In this document: one piece after another, positions 49,629 to 58,091 of the stretch | Position numbering within the stretch: the first letter of the stretch is position 1 | How the letters are laid out: the number at the start of each line of letters is the position of its first letter | Assembly (NCBI GenBank): GCA_964371035.1 | Contig: CAYJLG010000008.1 | Span: 1-64,000, forward strand | Reading direction: 5' to 3' | Length of the DNA: 64,000 nt | From: UBA1535 sp964371035 | Lineage (GTDB): Bacteria; Bacillota; Clostridia; Tissierellales; Sedimentibacteraceae | Program-made: the position numbers and the translations under genes | Notes under the pieces: model-generated | What the model saw: only the letters and a program-made list of their open reading frames with translations | What the model was told of the DNA's origin: nothing | The model's database searches: none

Positions 49629-49815
49629 GTATAAGTCTCCTGTTACAATTATTGCGTAAATTATGATAAGGCAATGCGAATAAATGATCTTTAGCATAAT
49701 ATCACAATAGCATTCATATTTCAAGCGATATTTCAAAAAATTAATTTAACAAACATACTAACACATTTTGTTTGAAAAACTCATTTTCAAATTACATTTT
49801 GATATATACTGTAGA

Positions 49816-50682
49816 TTACATCTTGATTTTTTCTATTTCTTCTACTAATTTTGTAAAATCATATATGGTTAACTGCTCTGCTCTGATGCCTGGATCTATA
49901 CCTGCTCTCACAATAGCCTCTCTAATACTTTCTTTTTCTATATGTAAATTGCTACTTAGTGAATTATGAATAGTTTTTCTTCTTTGCCCAAAAGCTGCCC
50001 TTATAACAGTAAATAACAATTTTTCATTTTCTACAAATACAGGCGGTTTCTCTAATACATCAATTGTAATTACAGCAGAATCGACTTTAGGTCTTGGCAT
50101 GAAAACTGTTGATGGAACTATCAGAGATATTTTAGCAGTTGCCCTATATTCTACCGCTAAGCTAATTGCACCATATTCTTTAGTTCCAGGTTTTGCACTT
50201 AATCTTTGTGCAACTTCTTTTTGCACCATTACAGTTAAACCATTAATTTTAATTTTTTCTTCTAACACTTTCATGATTATAGGTGTTGTTATATAATATG
50301 GAAGATTTGCTACCAGTTTTACTTTCATACCTTTAAATTCGTCTTCTATTAATTTATTGACATCTATATTCATAAAATCATCATAAACTATTTTTAGGTT
50401 TTCGTAGCCTAGAGTGTCTAAATGCACAGGTTTTAAACTTTGATCTATCTCAATAGCCACTACTTTTCCTGCGGCAGAACATAGACCTTGTGTCAATGTG
50501 CCAAATCCTGGTCCTATTTCTATTACACCAGTATTTTGATCAAGCCCCGCAGCATCTACTATTTTATTTATAATATTGCCGTCTATAAGAAAATTTTGTC
50601 CTAATTTTTTACTAAATTCAAATCCATGTCTATCAAGGATTTCTTTCATAATCTTTGGTGAATAAAGTTTTTTTTCATCCAT
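49816..50682 (-). CDS. rsmA: 16S rRNA (adenine-N6)-dimethyltransferase
   Basis: A 288-residue KsgA/RsmA enzyme that dimethylates two adjacent adenines of helix 45 in 16S rRNA. Seen are KKLGQNFLIDGNII, the SAM motif VIEIGPGFGTLTQGL, LVANLPYYITTPI (catalytic NLPY) and FMPRPKVDSAVI. It is last in the metG-tatD-rnmV-rsmA transcript, three bases after rnmV, the usual Firmicutes order. Confidence 0.95.
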   Translation of the reverse strand: MDEKKLYSPKIMKEILDRHGFEFSKKLGQNFLIDGNIINKIVDAAGLDQNTGVIEIGPGFGTLTQGLCSAAGKVVAIEIDQSLKPVHLDTLGYENLKIVYDDFMNIDVNKLIEDEFKGMKVKLVANLPYYITTPIIMKVLEEKIKINGLTVMVQKEVAQRLSAKPGTKEYGAISLAVEYRATAKISLIVPSTVFMPRPKVDSAVITIDVLEKPPVFVENEKLLFTVIRAAFGQRRKTIHNSLSSNLHIEKESIREAIVRAGIDPGIRAEQLTIYDFTKLVEEIEKIKM

Positions 50683-50685
50683 ATG

Positions 50686-51240
50686 TTAGTTATTGTTCTC
50701 CTTAACATCTAAAAATTGATCCACTGCAGTTTCTAATTCTTCTCTTGTGATCCCATAGTTGTTTAATCTTTTAAGAAATTGTTTTGCACTGCAATGCCCT
50801 ATTCCTAACACTTCTCCAAGTTCACTTCTGCGTTTTGAGGCATTGTCACTTCCTACTAAATCTAAATTCAACATATCAGATTGTGTAAATTCACATCTTT
50901 CACTAACAATTTCAGCTCTTGCATTTTGAAGTGCCTCTAATATATCTTCTGGCGAAGCATTTTCTACTCCAAGATTATTACCTTTTTTAGCTTTATCGGT
51001 AGATATAAATGCATGTTTGCAGTTTTTAACTTGTGAAGATATAATATTTCTTATTTTTTTACCAGGAAAATCAGGGTCGGTTAATATAATCACGCCTCTA
51101 TTTTCAGATGCTTTTTTTATAAGATCTATTGTTTTTTGTGTAAGTCCATAACCGTTTGTAGCAATAATTTCTGCATCTACAGCTCTTTTTACTGCCGAGA
51201 TATCATCTTTACCTTCTACAACAATAATTTCTTTTATCAA
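50686..51240 (-). CDS. rnmV: Ribonuclease M5
   Basis: A 184-residue Toprim-domain RNase that matures 5S rRNA. VVEGKDDISAVKRAV (catalytic Glu), TNGYGL and ILTDPDFPGKKIR (DxD metal site) are in place, with a C-terminal rRNA-binding helical domain. The start is a TTG at 51240, chosen for the AGAGGAAGTATA site before it and the exact family start IKEIIVVEGKDD. Confidence 0.93.
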   Translation of the reverse strand: MIKEIIVVEGKDDISAVKRAVDAEIIATNGYGLTQKTIDLIKKASENRGVIILTDPDFPGKKIRNIISSQVKNCKHAFISTDKAKKGNNLGVENASPEDILEALQNARAEIVSERCEFTQSDMLNLDLVGSDNASKRRSELGEVLGIGHCSAKQFLKRLNNYGITREELETAVDQFLDVKENNN

Positions 51241-51266
51241 TATACTTCCTCTTTCAAACTCGTTTA

Positions 51267-52034
51267 TTAAACAAGATCAAATAATTTTTTAAAATTGTAA
51301 TTTGTTTTTTCTTCTACTTCTTCGTATGATATTTCTTTAATTTTAGCGATTTCTTCTGCTACGTGTCGCACGTACATAGGTTCATTTCGTTTACCTCTGT
51401 ATGGTTCTGGAGCTAAGTAAGGGCAATCTGTTTCTATCAACAAATATTCTAATGGTATTTCATACGCAACTCGTTTTGCAGCTTTAGCATTTTTAAATGT
51501 CAAAGGACCTGCTAATGAAATCATAAATCCTAACTTAATAAATTCTTTTGCAAGTTCTGCACTTCCAGAAAAGCAGTGCAATATACCTCTTGCTCCACTA
51601 TAATGTTCTTCTTTCATTATAGTAAATACGTCTTCATGAGCGTCTCTATCATGAACTATATATGGTAAGTCAAGAGATTTCGCTAATCTAATTTGACCTC
51701 TAAACCAGTTTTTTTGAATATCTCTGGGAGAATTATCATAATAATAATCAAGACCGATTTCTCCAATAGCTAATACTTTTTTATCTTTTGATAATCTTTC
51801 ATATTCTCTTAATGTATCAACGGACATATCTTTTACATCATGAGGATGAGTCCCGACAGCTGCATAAATTAAATCATATTTATTTGCCATATCAACTGAT
51901 GTAATCGATGATTCTAAGTCATACCCACAATTCAACACAGCTTCAACTCCATTTTGTCTAAGCGATTTAATGACAGTATCCATATCATTAGAAAATCTCC
52001 TATCATTTAAATGCGTATGGCTATCTATTAACAT
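51267..52034 (-). CDS. tatD: TatD family metal-dependent DNase
   Basis: A 255-residue TatD-type hydrolase with the metal motifs IDSHTHLNDRRF, AIGEIGLDYYYD, PYIVHDRDAHED, ILHCFSGS and IETDCPYLAPEPYRGKRNEP. Family members are deoxyribonucleases or D-amino-acyl-tRNA-related hydrolases. Its place between metG and rnmV is standard in Firmicutes. ATG with GTTAGGAGAAAAATA upstream. Confidence 0.93.
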   Translation of the reverse strand: MLIDSHTHLNDRRFSNDMDTVIKSLRQNGVEAVLNCGYDLESSITSVDMANKYDLIYAAVGTHPHDVKDMSVDTLREYERLSKDKKVLAIGEIGLDYYYDNSPRDIQKNWFRGQIRLAKSLDLPYIVHDRDAHEDVFTIMKEEHYSGARGILHCFSGSAELAKEFIKLGFMISLAGPLTFKNAKAAKRVAYEIPLEYLLIETDCPYLAPEPYRGKRNEPMYVRHVAEEIAKIKEISYEEVEEKTNYNFKKLFDLV

Positions 52035-52061
52035 TTATTTTTCTCCTAACTTTCTTGCCGA

Positions 52062-52586
52062 TTATTTCTTTTTTTCTGGCATAGCTTTATTTTGCAATGA
52101 TTTAAATTCTTTGTAATTTTCATTGTTTTTCCCGAAAATAACAGTTGTTATCAATCTTTTTCCAGAAGTATTCTTGTAATAAATAACTGCTTGCATTTTT
52201 CTTCTTCTAGTTTCTTCTCGATATTCAATACCAGCTATTTGATCCCACTCTATTAGGTTGCCAAATTTATAAATGCCATGGATAGAAGCAGTCGGCTTGA
52301 TTGAAAAAGGCAAATATAAGCTTACAAAGAATATTGTATTTAAGATTGTATTTATTATTATTTCAGTATCTAATTTGCCATTGGAGTAATTATCATATAA
52401 TAAAATACATCCAAAAACTATTGAAAAAGCAACGATAATAGGACCCATTATCCTATATATTTTATTGTCGTCTTCTAATATAATTTCACTTGATAAATCA
52501 AGTCGCTTGTACTCTTTATACTTTCTTAAAATAAATATTGAGTAGAATACTGAAATCATTGTAGCTAAACTCATGATGTTATTCAT
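52062..52586 (-). CDS. Membrane protein, DUF5673-like
   Basis: A 174-residue protein with three N-terminal hydrophobic stretches (about 1-20, 48-66, 83-103). A basic C-terminal domain follows that begins GIYKFGNLIEWDQIAGIEYRE and contains a strand-rich VIYYKNTSGKRLITTVIFGK. The last part resembles DUF5673, the PH-like domain found behind membrane helices in Clostridia. It is inserted between metG and tatD in an otherwise conserved operon, with 27- and 32-base gaps. Function unknown. Confidence 0.55.
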   Translation of the reverse strand: MNNIMSLATMISVFYSIFILRKYKEYKRLDLSSEIILEDDNKIYRIMGPIIVAFSIVFGCILLYDNYSNGKLDTEIIINTILNTIFFVSLYLPFSIKPTASIHGIYKFGNLIEWDQIAGIEYREETRRRKMQAVIYYKNTSGKRLITTVIFGKNNENYKEFKSLQNKAMPEKKK

Positions 52587-52618
52587 TTAATGCCCTCCAA
52601 TTAACTTAATGTTCTTTT

Positions 52619-54205
52619 TTAATTAGCTGATTGAGCACCAAATTTTGCTTCAATTTCTTCAAACTTTTTTGCAGCATCTATTCGAGCAAATAAAATTTCA
52701 GGTGTACCAACTTTTTTACCTATTTCAATTTTTCCAAAAGTATCTAAAGATTCCCAACAATTATCATCTGAATTGATCTGAGTGAAAATTTTGTCTGCAG
52801 TTTCAGGTAAAAATGGCTTTAACAGAGTAGCAGCAATTCTAATAGATTCTAATAAGTTGTATAAAACAGTTGCAAGTCTACCTTTTGCACTTTCATCTTT
52901 CCCTAGTATCCACGGTGTAGTCTCATCTACATATTTATTGCTTCTTCTAAGCAAATTGAATATTTCATCTATAGCTTCTGCAACTTTTAGATCATTCATT
53001 TTTAGTTCAACTCTCTTTGGAGTTTCAATAGCTAAGTTGATTAATTCATCATCTATGGCTTCTTTTTCAACTGGTGCCAATATTTCACCATCAAAATATT
53101 TATTTATCATTGAAACAGTTCTATTTACTAAGTTTCCTAATATATTAGCTAGATCTGAGTTTATTCTTTCTATCAACAATTCATAGCTTAATGTTCCATC
53201 ATTAGCAAATGGCATTTCATGAAGTACATAATATCTAACTGCATCTACACCAAAAAATTCTACAAGATCGTCCGCATATACAACATTGCCTTTTGATTTA
53301 CTCATTTTGCCTTCACCTACAAGCAACCAAGGGTGTCCAAATACTTGTTTAGGAAGTTCTTCTCCTAATGCCATTAATAGAATCGGCCAATATAAAGTGT
53401 GAAATCTAAGTATATCTTTTCCAATAAGATGGACATCTGCAGGCCAATTTTTCTTGTAGAGCTCGCCGTGATTTCCATTTATATCATAATCCAAAAATGT
53501 AATGTAGTTGCTAAGAGCATCTATCCATACATAAACTACATGTTTTTCATCAAAAGAAACTGGTATACCCCAGTCAAAAGATGTTCTGGATACACATAAA
53601 TCTTGAAGTCCAGGCTTTAAGAAGTTGTTTATCATTTCATTTTTTCGTGATTCTGGTTGAATAAACTTAGGGTTTTCTTCTATATGCTTTGTCAATCTGT
53701 CTGTATATTTGCTAAGTTTAAAGAAATACGCTTCTTCTTTTGCATTTTCGACTGTTGCGCCACAATCAGGACATTTGTCGTCTACAAGTTGACTTTCTGT
53801 GAAAAACGATTCGCATGGTGCACAATACATACCTTCATATTCGCCTTTATATATATCACCTTGATCATAAAGTTTTTTGAATATTTCTTGTACTTTTTGC
53901 TTGTGTTTTGGGTCGCTAGTTCTAACAAAATTATCGTAATCTGTATTCATCAAATCCCAAAGCCTCTTGATTTCAGTTGCTACTTCATCAACGAAAACCT
54001 GAGGTGTTTTTCCTGCAATTTCTGCTTTCTCTTGTATTTTTTGCCCATGTTCATCTGTACCTGTTTGGAAATAAACATCATATCCATTTAATTTTTTAAA
54101 TCTCGCTATTGCATCAGCTAATACTATTTCATATGTATTCCCAATATGAGGTTTTCCCGAAGTGTAAGCTATAGCTGTTGTAATATAATATTTTCCTTTG
54201 TTCAT
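52619..54205 (-). CDS. metG: Methionyl-tRNA synthetase
   Basis: A 528-residue class I synthetase that charges tRNA-Met. It shows the HIGH-type KPHIGNTYE motif, zinc-ligand cysteines in CAPCESFF and DKCPDCGATV, the KMSKSKGN loop and an anticodon-binding helical domain. The C-terminal tRNA-binding domain found in some homologues is absent, which is common for the ~530-residue form. ATG with TGCAGGAGGAACATA upstream. It leads the downstream conserved operon. Confidence 0.95.
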   Translation of the reverse strand: MNKGKYYITTAIAYTSGKPHIGNTYEIVLADAIARFKKLNGYDVYFQTGTDEHGQKIQEKAEIAGKTPQVFVDEVATEIKRLWDLMNTDYDNFVRTSDPKHKQKVQEIFKKLYDQGDIYKGEYEGMYCAPCESFFTESQLVDDKCPDCGATVENAKEEAYFFKLSKYTDRLTKHIEENPKFIQPESRKNEMINNFLKPGLQDLCVSRTSFDWGIPVSFDEKHVVYVWIDALSNYITFLDYDINGNHGELYKKNWPADVHLIGKDILRFHTLYWPILLMALGEELPKQVFGHPWLLVGEGKMSKSKGNVVYADDLVEFFGVDAVRYYVLHEMPFANDGTLSYELLIERINSDLANILGNLVNRTVSMINKYFDGEILAPVEKEAIDDELINLAIETPKRVELKMNDLKVAEAIDEIFNLLRRSNKYVDETTPWILGKDESAKGRLATVLYNLLESIRIAATLLKPFLPETADKIFTQINSDDNCWESLDTFGKIEIGKKVGTPEILFARIDAAKKFEEIEAKFGAQSAN

Positions 54206-54284
54206 TATGTTCCTCCTGCAATCTTGACTATACTATTAATATTTTCAAATTAAATTGTCTTTCATGTTTGATTTTCTGTTATAT

Positions 54285-54313
54285 ATTATATCATAGAGTT
54301 AAAAAAATGTAAA
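54285..54313 (-). promoter_or_regulatory. Promoter of the metG operon
   Basis: Minus-strand TTTACA (54308-54313), 17-base spacer, TATAAT (54285-54290), about 80 bases before the metG ATG. No T-box motif is visible in the leader. Confidence 0.6.
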
Positions 54314-54426
54314 TTGACAATTTCAAGTCTATTTGAGTAATTTTTAAATTTATCTTTTAAAAAATTTTTAATTGTGATATTATTAATATATAATCAATAA
54401 TATTATTAATACCAAAGGAGATAGTG

Positions 54427-55578
54427 ATGAGTAAAAGCAAAGTATTTTTTACGGATATGCGTGCATTACCGGGAACAAATTTGTTGAAGAAACTTGAGAA
54501 ATTAGTTAGAAGTGCAGGGATAGATGGGATTAATTTTGAGGAAAAATTTTGTGCAATCAAAATTCATTTTGGAGAACCAGGAAATTTAGCTTTTTTAAGA
54601 CCTAATTATTCAAAAGTTGTAGCTGACGTTGTTAAATCGCTTGGAGGAAAGCCTTTTTTAACTGACTGCAACACATTATATGTTGGGCGTAGAAAAGATG
54701 CTTTAGAGCATATAGAGGCTGCTTATGAAAATGGTTATACGCCTTTTTCTACTGGATGTCATATACTTATAGGTGATGGACTAAAAGGCCACGATGAAAC
54801 ACTTGTTGAAATAGAAGGTGAATTTGTTAAAGAAGCAAAAATAGGTTCGGCAATAGTTGATGCAGATATAATTATTTCTTTGAATCATTTTAAAGGCCAT
54901 GAAATGACTGGTTTTGGCGGTGCAATCAAAAACTTAGGTATGGGATGTGCTAGCAGAGCTGGAAAAATGGAACAACATTCAGCAGGTAAGCCAAATGTAA
55001 ATTCTAAAAAATGTAAGAAGTGTAAAGTATGTTCAAAGTATTGTGCTCATGGTGCCATAACTTTTGATAGTGAAGGCATAGCTTCTATCAACCATGATAA
55101 CTGCGTAGGCTGCGGAAGATGTATCGGAGCATGTTCATTCAACGCTATAGGCGTAAACTGGGATTCGGGAGAAGACAACTTAAATAAAAAAATGGCAGAA
55201 TATACTTACGCTGTAGTCAAAGATAAACCACATTTCCATGTGAGCTTAGTTATTGATGTTTCACCATACTGTGACTGTCATGCTGAAAATGACGTAGCAA
55301 TAATTCCTGATGTCGGTATGTTTGCGTCTTTTGATCCTGTTGCTCTTGATCAGGCTTGTGCAGATGCATGTATCAAGCAAACATCTTTTAAAGATAGTTA
55401 TGTTGGTGATAAATTGTCTGAGAATCATTCATGCTCAGATGACAAGTGTTCATGCAATCATACTTCTCATGTTGATCATTTCAAAATCATGCACCCAACT
55501 ACTGATTGGAAAGTATGTCTTGAACATGCTGAAAAAATGGGTGTAGGTAAAAGAGATTACGAGTTAATTGAAATCTAA
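54427..55578 (+). CDS. DUF362 protein with two 4Fe-4S clusters
   Basis: A 383-residue protein: an N-terminal DUF362 domain (IKIHFGEPGNLAFLRP, SLNHFKGHEMTGFGG, then IKNLGMGCASRAGKM). A ferredoxin insert with two CxxCxxCxxxC motifs (CKKCKVCSKYC and CVGCGRCIGAC) follows. A C-terminal stretch carries CDCHAEND and a Cys/His-rich region. Redox or radical chemistry is likely, but the substrate is unknown. The start is the ATG at 54427. An upstream in-frame GTG lies directly next to it, inside the ribosome binding region (AAAGGAGATAGTG). Confidence 0.83.
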   Translation: MSKSKVFFTDMRALPGTNLLKKLEKLVRSAGIDGINFEEKFCAIKIHFGEPGNLAFLRPNYSKVVADVVKSLGGKPFLTDCNTLYVGRRKDALEHIEAAYENGYTPFSTGCHILIGDGLKGHDETLVEIEGEFVKEAKIGSAIVDADIIISLNHFKGHEMTGFGGAIKNLGMGCASRAGKMEQHSAGKPNVNSKKCKKCKVCSKYCAHGAITFDSEGIASINHDNCVGCGRCIGACSFNAIGVNWDSGEDNLNKKMAEYTYAVVKDKPHFHVSLVIDVSPYCDCHAENDVAIIPDVGMFASFDPVALDQACADACIKQTSFKDSYVGDKLSENHSCSDDKCSCNHTSHVDHFKIMHPTTDWKVCLEHAEKMGVGKRDYELIEI

Positions 55579-55599
55579 ATTTTTTAATGGAGGTACTTT

Positions 55600-55779
55600 A
55601 TGCAAACATGGATTGCTGCATTTATACTAATAATTGCCATTGTTGGTATTTTCTATTTTGCAAAGACTAAATCTAGTAGTTTTATTAATTACAAATTAGC
55701 TATAGCACTATTAAGTATGCTATCTGTAATCTTGTTTGGCTACATTTTGTTGACTTTAACATTTTTAAGTTCAATGTAA
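55600..55779 (+). CDS. Small two-helix membrane protein (59 aa)
   Basis: A 59-codon gene with an excellent ribosome binding site (AATGGAGGTACTTT) 22 bases after the DUF362 gene. It encodes two membrane helices (WIAAFILIIAIVGIFYF and IALLSMLSVILFGYILLTL) joined by a short basic loop. Family unknown. It is followed 33 bases later by a lipoprotein gene, so all three may be co-transcribed. Confidence 0.6.
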   Translation: MQTWIAAFILIIAIVGIFYFAKTKSSSFINYKLAIALLSMLSVILFGYILLTLTFLSSM

Positions 55780-55812
55780 AAAAAAACTTATTAAAGCGAG
55801 GATTTAAAGCAA

Positions 55813-56865
55813 ATGAAATTTAAAACTATTTTATTAATAATGTTGCTATCCATTTTATTGATGTTTTCGTCAGGATGTGACAGCACAGATGACAGTAATG
55901 TCGACAACCCAGATAATGGTTCTACTACTGACGATGTTACCAATGCCGTGGATGATAACGATGCAGATATTGTCGATGAATCAAGTGATGAGGAAGATTT
56001 TTATTACAACGGTGTTTGGACACTTATATCTGATACCGATTTGCCTTTTTATTATTTAGATACTCAAGATGATACTATAGTTTGTTTTGATGAAAACACT
56101 AGAGTTTTAGATTATGGTACTATGAATTATGACAAAGAGCGTGCAGCGCAAGGTGGCCCTGAAATTATTTTCACTTTTGACAATATTGGTGAATTCGGTG
56201 CTTCTTTTAAAGGTTCAGCAGATATTGCTGATGATAAGTATATGTATATTACCAACATGTTTGACTGGAGTGCAGATGTCGAAGTTTCAGAGATGCATTA
56301 TCAATTTTCAGGCACATTTTACACATCTTGGTATAATATAGCTTCTCCAGAATTGTATGACGATATTCCTTTTTATTACCTAGAAATCCAAAAAGGCAAT
56401 GGAAGAGTTTTCTGCTTTAATGAAAATATTGAATATGTTGACTCAGGAACATTTGAATTTAACGATGACGTTTATACTTTCTATTTTGAAAACCTTGGCG
56501 ATTACACTAGCACAACAGACGAAAACCTCCATGGTAATGAATGGATGGACCTGACTAAGTTGGATGAAGATGGTGATATTTTTAAATTTAATTTTCTTCA
56601 ATCTCCTCAAAAAATATCAGGAAATCATTATGGCAAGGAATCATCTGAAATATTGTTAGATGCTCTTGGAAATTTGGCAGAAGGCAAGTCGATTGTTGTT
56701 GGTGATGCTAAGATAATAAACGGTTTTGAGTGTGAAACTTTTTCGTTTGGCACAAACTCAGATGATAAATTCTTGACAGAAAAACATTATGCTGTCAGCA
56801 ATCATGGAAAAATTTATGAGTTAGATGTCGCATCTGATAAATGGATTGAATTTATTGCTGAATAA
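55813..56865 (+). CDS. Predicted lipoprotein of unknown function
   Basis: A 350-residue lipoprotein: lipobox SSGC after a hydrophobic stretch (about residues 5-22), then an Asp-rich linker of about 40 residues. The rest is mainly beta strand, with two related segments that both end YYLxxQ followed by a short strand and a FNEN or DENT turn (about residues 70-125 and 185-240). This looks like an internal duplication. No enzyme motif is seen. I do not recognise the family. Confidence 0.6.
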   Translation: MKFKTILLIMLLSILLMFSSGCDSTDDSNVDNPDNGSTTDDVTNAVDDNDADIVDESSDEEDFYYNGVWTLISDTDLPFYYLDTQDDTIVCFDENTRVLDYGTMNYDKERAAQGGPEIIFTFDNIGEFGASFKGSADIADDKYMYITNMFDWSADVEVSEMHYQFSGTFYTSWYNIASPELYDDIPFYYLEIQKGNGRVFCFNENIEYVDSGTFEFNDDVYTFYFENLGDYTSTTDENLHGNEWMDLTKLDEDGDIFKFNFLQSPQKISGNHYGKESSEILLDALGNLAEGKSIVVGDAKIINGFECETFSFGTNSDDKFLTEKHYAVSNHGKIYELDVASDKWIEFIAE

Positions 56866-56898
56866 TATTTTCTGATTGCAAGATAAAATTTAAAAATA

Positions 56899-56942
56899 AA
56901 AAAGAAGCTGTGTCACATTAGTCTTGTGATATAGCTTCTTTT
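56899..56942. terminator. Bidirectional terminator after the lipoprotein gene
   Basis: AAAGAAGCT-TGTCAC and GTGA-AGCTTCTTT can pair with small internal mismatches around a short loop, with T runs on both sides. It lies between converging genes. Confidence 0.7.
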
Positions 56943-56960
56943 GTTAAGCTCGTTTTTTTA

Positions 56961-58091
56961 TCAAAATATTTCTATATTCAGCACCATTTTTTCTATACAT
57001 AGTTTGCCGTTTTTTTCAAATATTTTGGTTTTTGTAGATTTTTTTAAACGATAAATAATGCTACTATCTATATCTGTACCTGAAGTAATATTATTTTTGC
57101 TTTTTGCTAATGACGTCATCATTTTAGTGAACTCATAACCATTCTCACTAAAAATATCTGGTGAAATATAGGCTTCTTCTTGCATGTCCGTTATATCTAT
57201 AATATTTTTTGGTGTGATTATAGATTTTGTTTTAAAGTCAAACGTATCTTCGTCTGTCAAATACGATATTTCAATATTTTTTATCAATTTGCATCCCGCA
57301 AAATAATCTTTAATATTTGATACATCGACTATAAATACGCCTTCTTTACCTCCAACAATACCTTTGCCTTGACTTAATCCAATGTATGTGTCTTCGTCAA
57401 CACCTATTCCAAGATTTCTTCCTGTTTGCAAGATGCACGAAACTAATCTTCCCATGCGGTTTCTTTTATCAAAATGTGAATCTGTAAGCCCATATTTGCT
57501 AAATATGCCAAACCCTTTCATCACATAAGATTCTTCGTCTAATGTCGAGTCAAATTTGTCTATCGAAATTTTCTTAAAGCCAACTTGTTTTAGCGCTTGT
57601 TTACTATTTCCATTTATTATCATTGGGTCTGATTGTATATGATCTCCAGCACTCGTGCCTACCAATATCCCTCCATTTTGACAAAATCTTCTTAATTCAG
57701 CTAATACTTCTGTATCTGACTCATCATCATTAAAAAAACATCTTGAAATCTTAGCTTGATCTCCGCCTTGAAAAAAAACTATGTCTACGTTTTTTAATAT
57801 TTGTATGCATGAATCAACATTTTCTTTTGTAATCGTATCTATAGTTAAAGGAAAAAAAATGGGGATATGTCCACATTCTTCAAAAAAATGCCTTGACTGA
57901 GTTGAATTTTTATCATTATAAATTTCTATAGCTTCATTGTATGAATCTCTAGATGCGCAAACAACAGCTATTTTTAGAGACGTGACACCCAATTTTAATT
58001 TCAATTTACCTAGCAATTCAGAAAATGTGTCTTTTTCTACAGCGCCACCCATTGCTATAGAATTAATTTTTGTCGAAAATTCTTTTAACAT
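56961..58091 (-). CDS. cphB: Cyanophycinase-like peptidase (S51 family)
   Basis: A 376-residue peptidase S51/class I glutamine-amidotransferase-like protein. The nucleophile Ser147 lies in GTSAGD (145-150), and GGDQ (109-112), DSHFDKRNRMGRL (204-216) and GIGVDEDT (228-235) match the cyanophycinase layout. Cyanophycinases cut multi-Arg-poly-Asp to beta-Asp-Arg dipeptides, while others in S51 are aspartyl dipeptidases. The length and partner iadA favour the former, but the substrate is inferred. Start is the ATG at 58091, after AAAGGAAATGATT. It overlaps the regulator gene by 29 bases. Confidence 0.78.
   Translation of the reverse strand: MLKEFSTKINSIAMGGAVEKDTFSELLGKLKLKLGVTSLKIAVVCASRDSYNEAIEIYNDKNSTQSRHFFEECGHIPIFFPLTIDTITKENVDSCIQILKNVDIVFFQGGDQAKISRCFFNDDESDTEVLAELRRFCQNGGILVGTSAGDHIQSDPMIINGNSKQALKQVGFKKISIDKFDSTLDEESYVMKGFGIFSKYGLTDSHFDKRNRMGRLVSCILQTGRNLGIGVDEDTYIGLSQGKGIVGGKEGVFIVDVSNIKDYFAGCKLIKNIEISYLTDEDTFDFKTKSIITPKNIIDITDMQEEAYISPDIFSENGYEFTKMMTSLAKSKNNITSGTDIDSSIIYRLKKSTKTKIFEKNGKLCIEKMVLNIEIF

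Noticed and set aside
54360..54415. ATATTATTAAT repeats upstream of the DUF362 gene as an operator
   Set aside because: Low-complexity AT runs are common in this genome and no factor or exact spacing supports a site.
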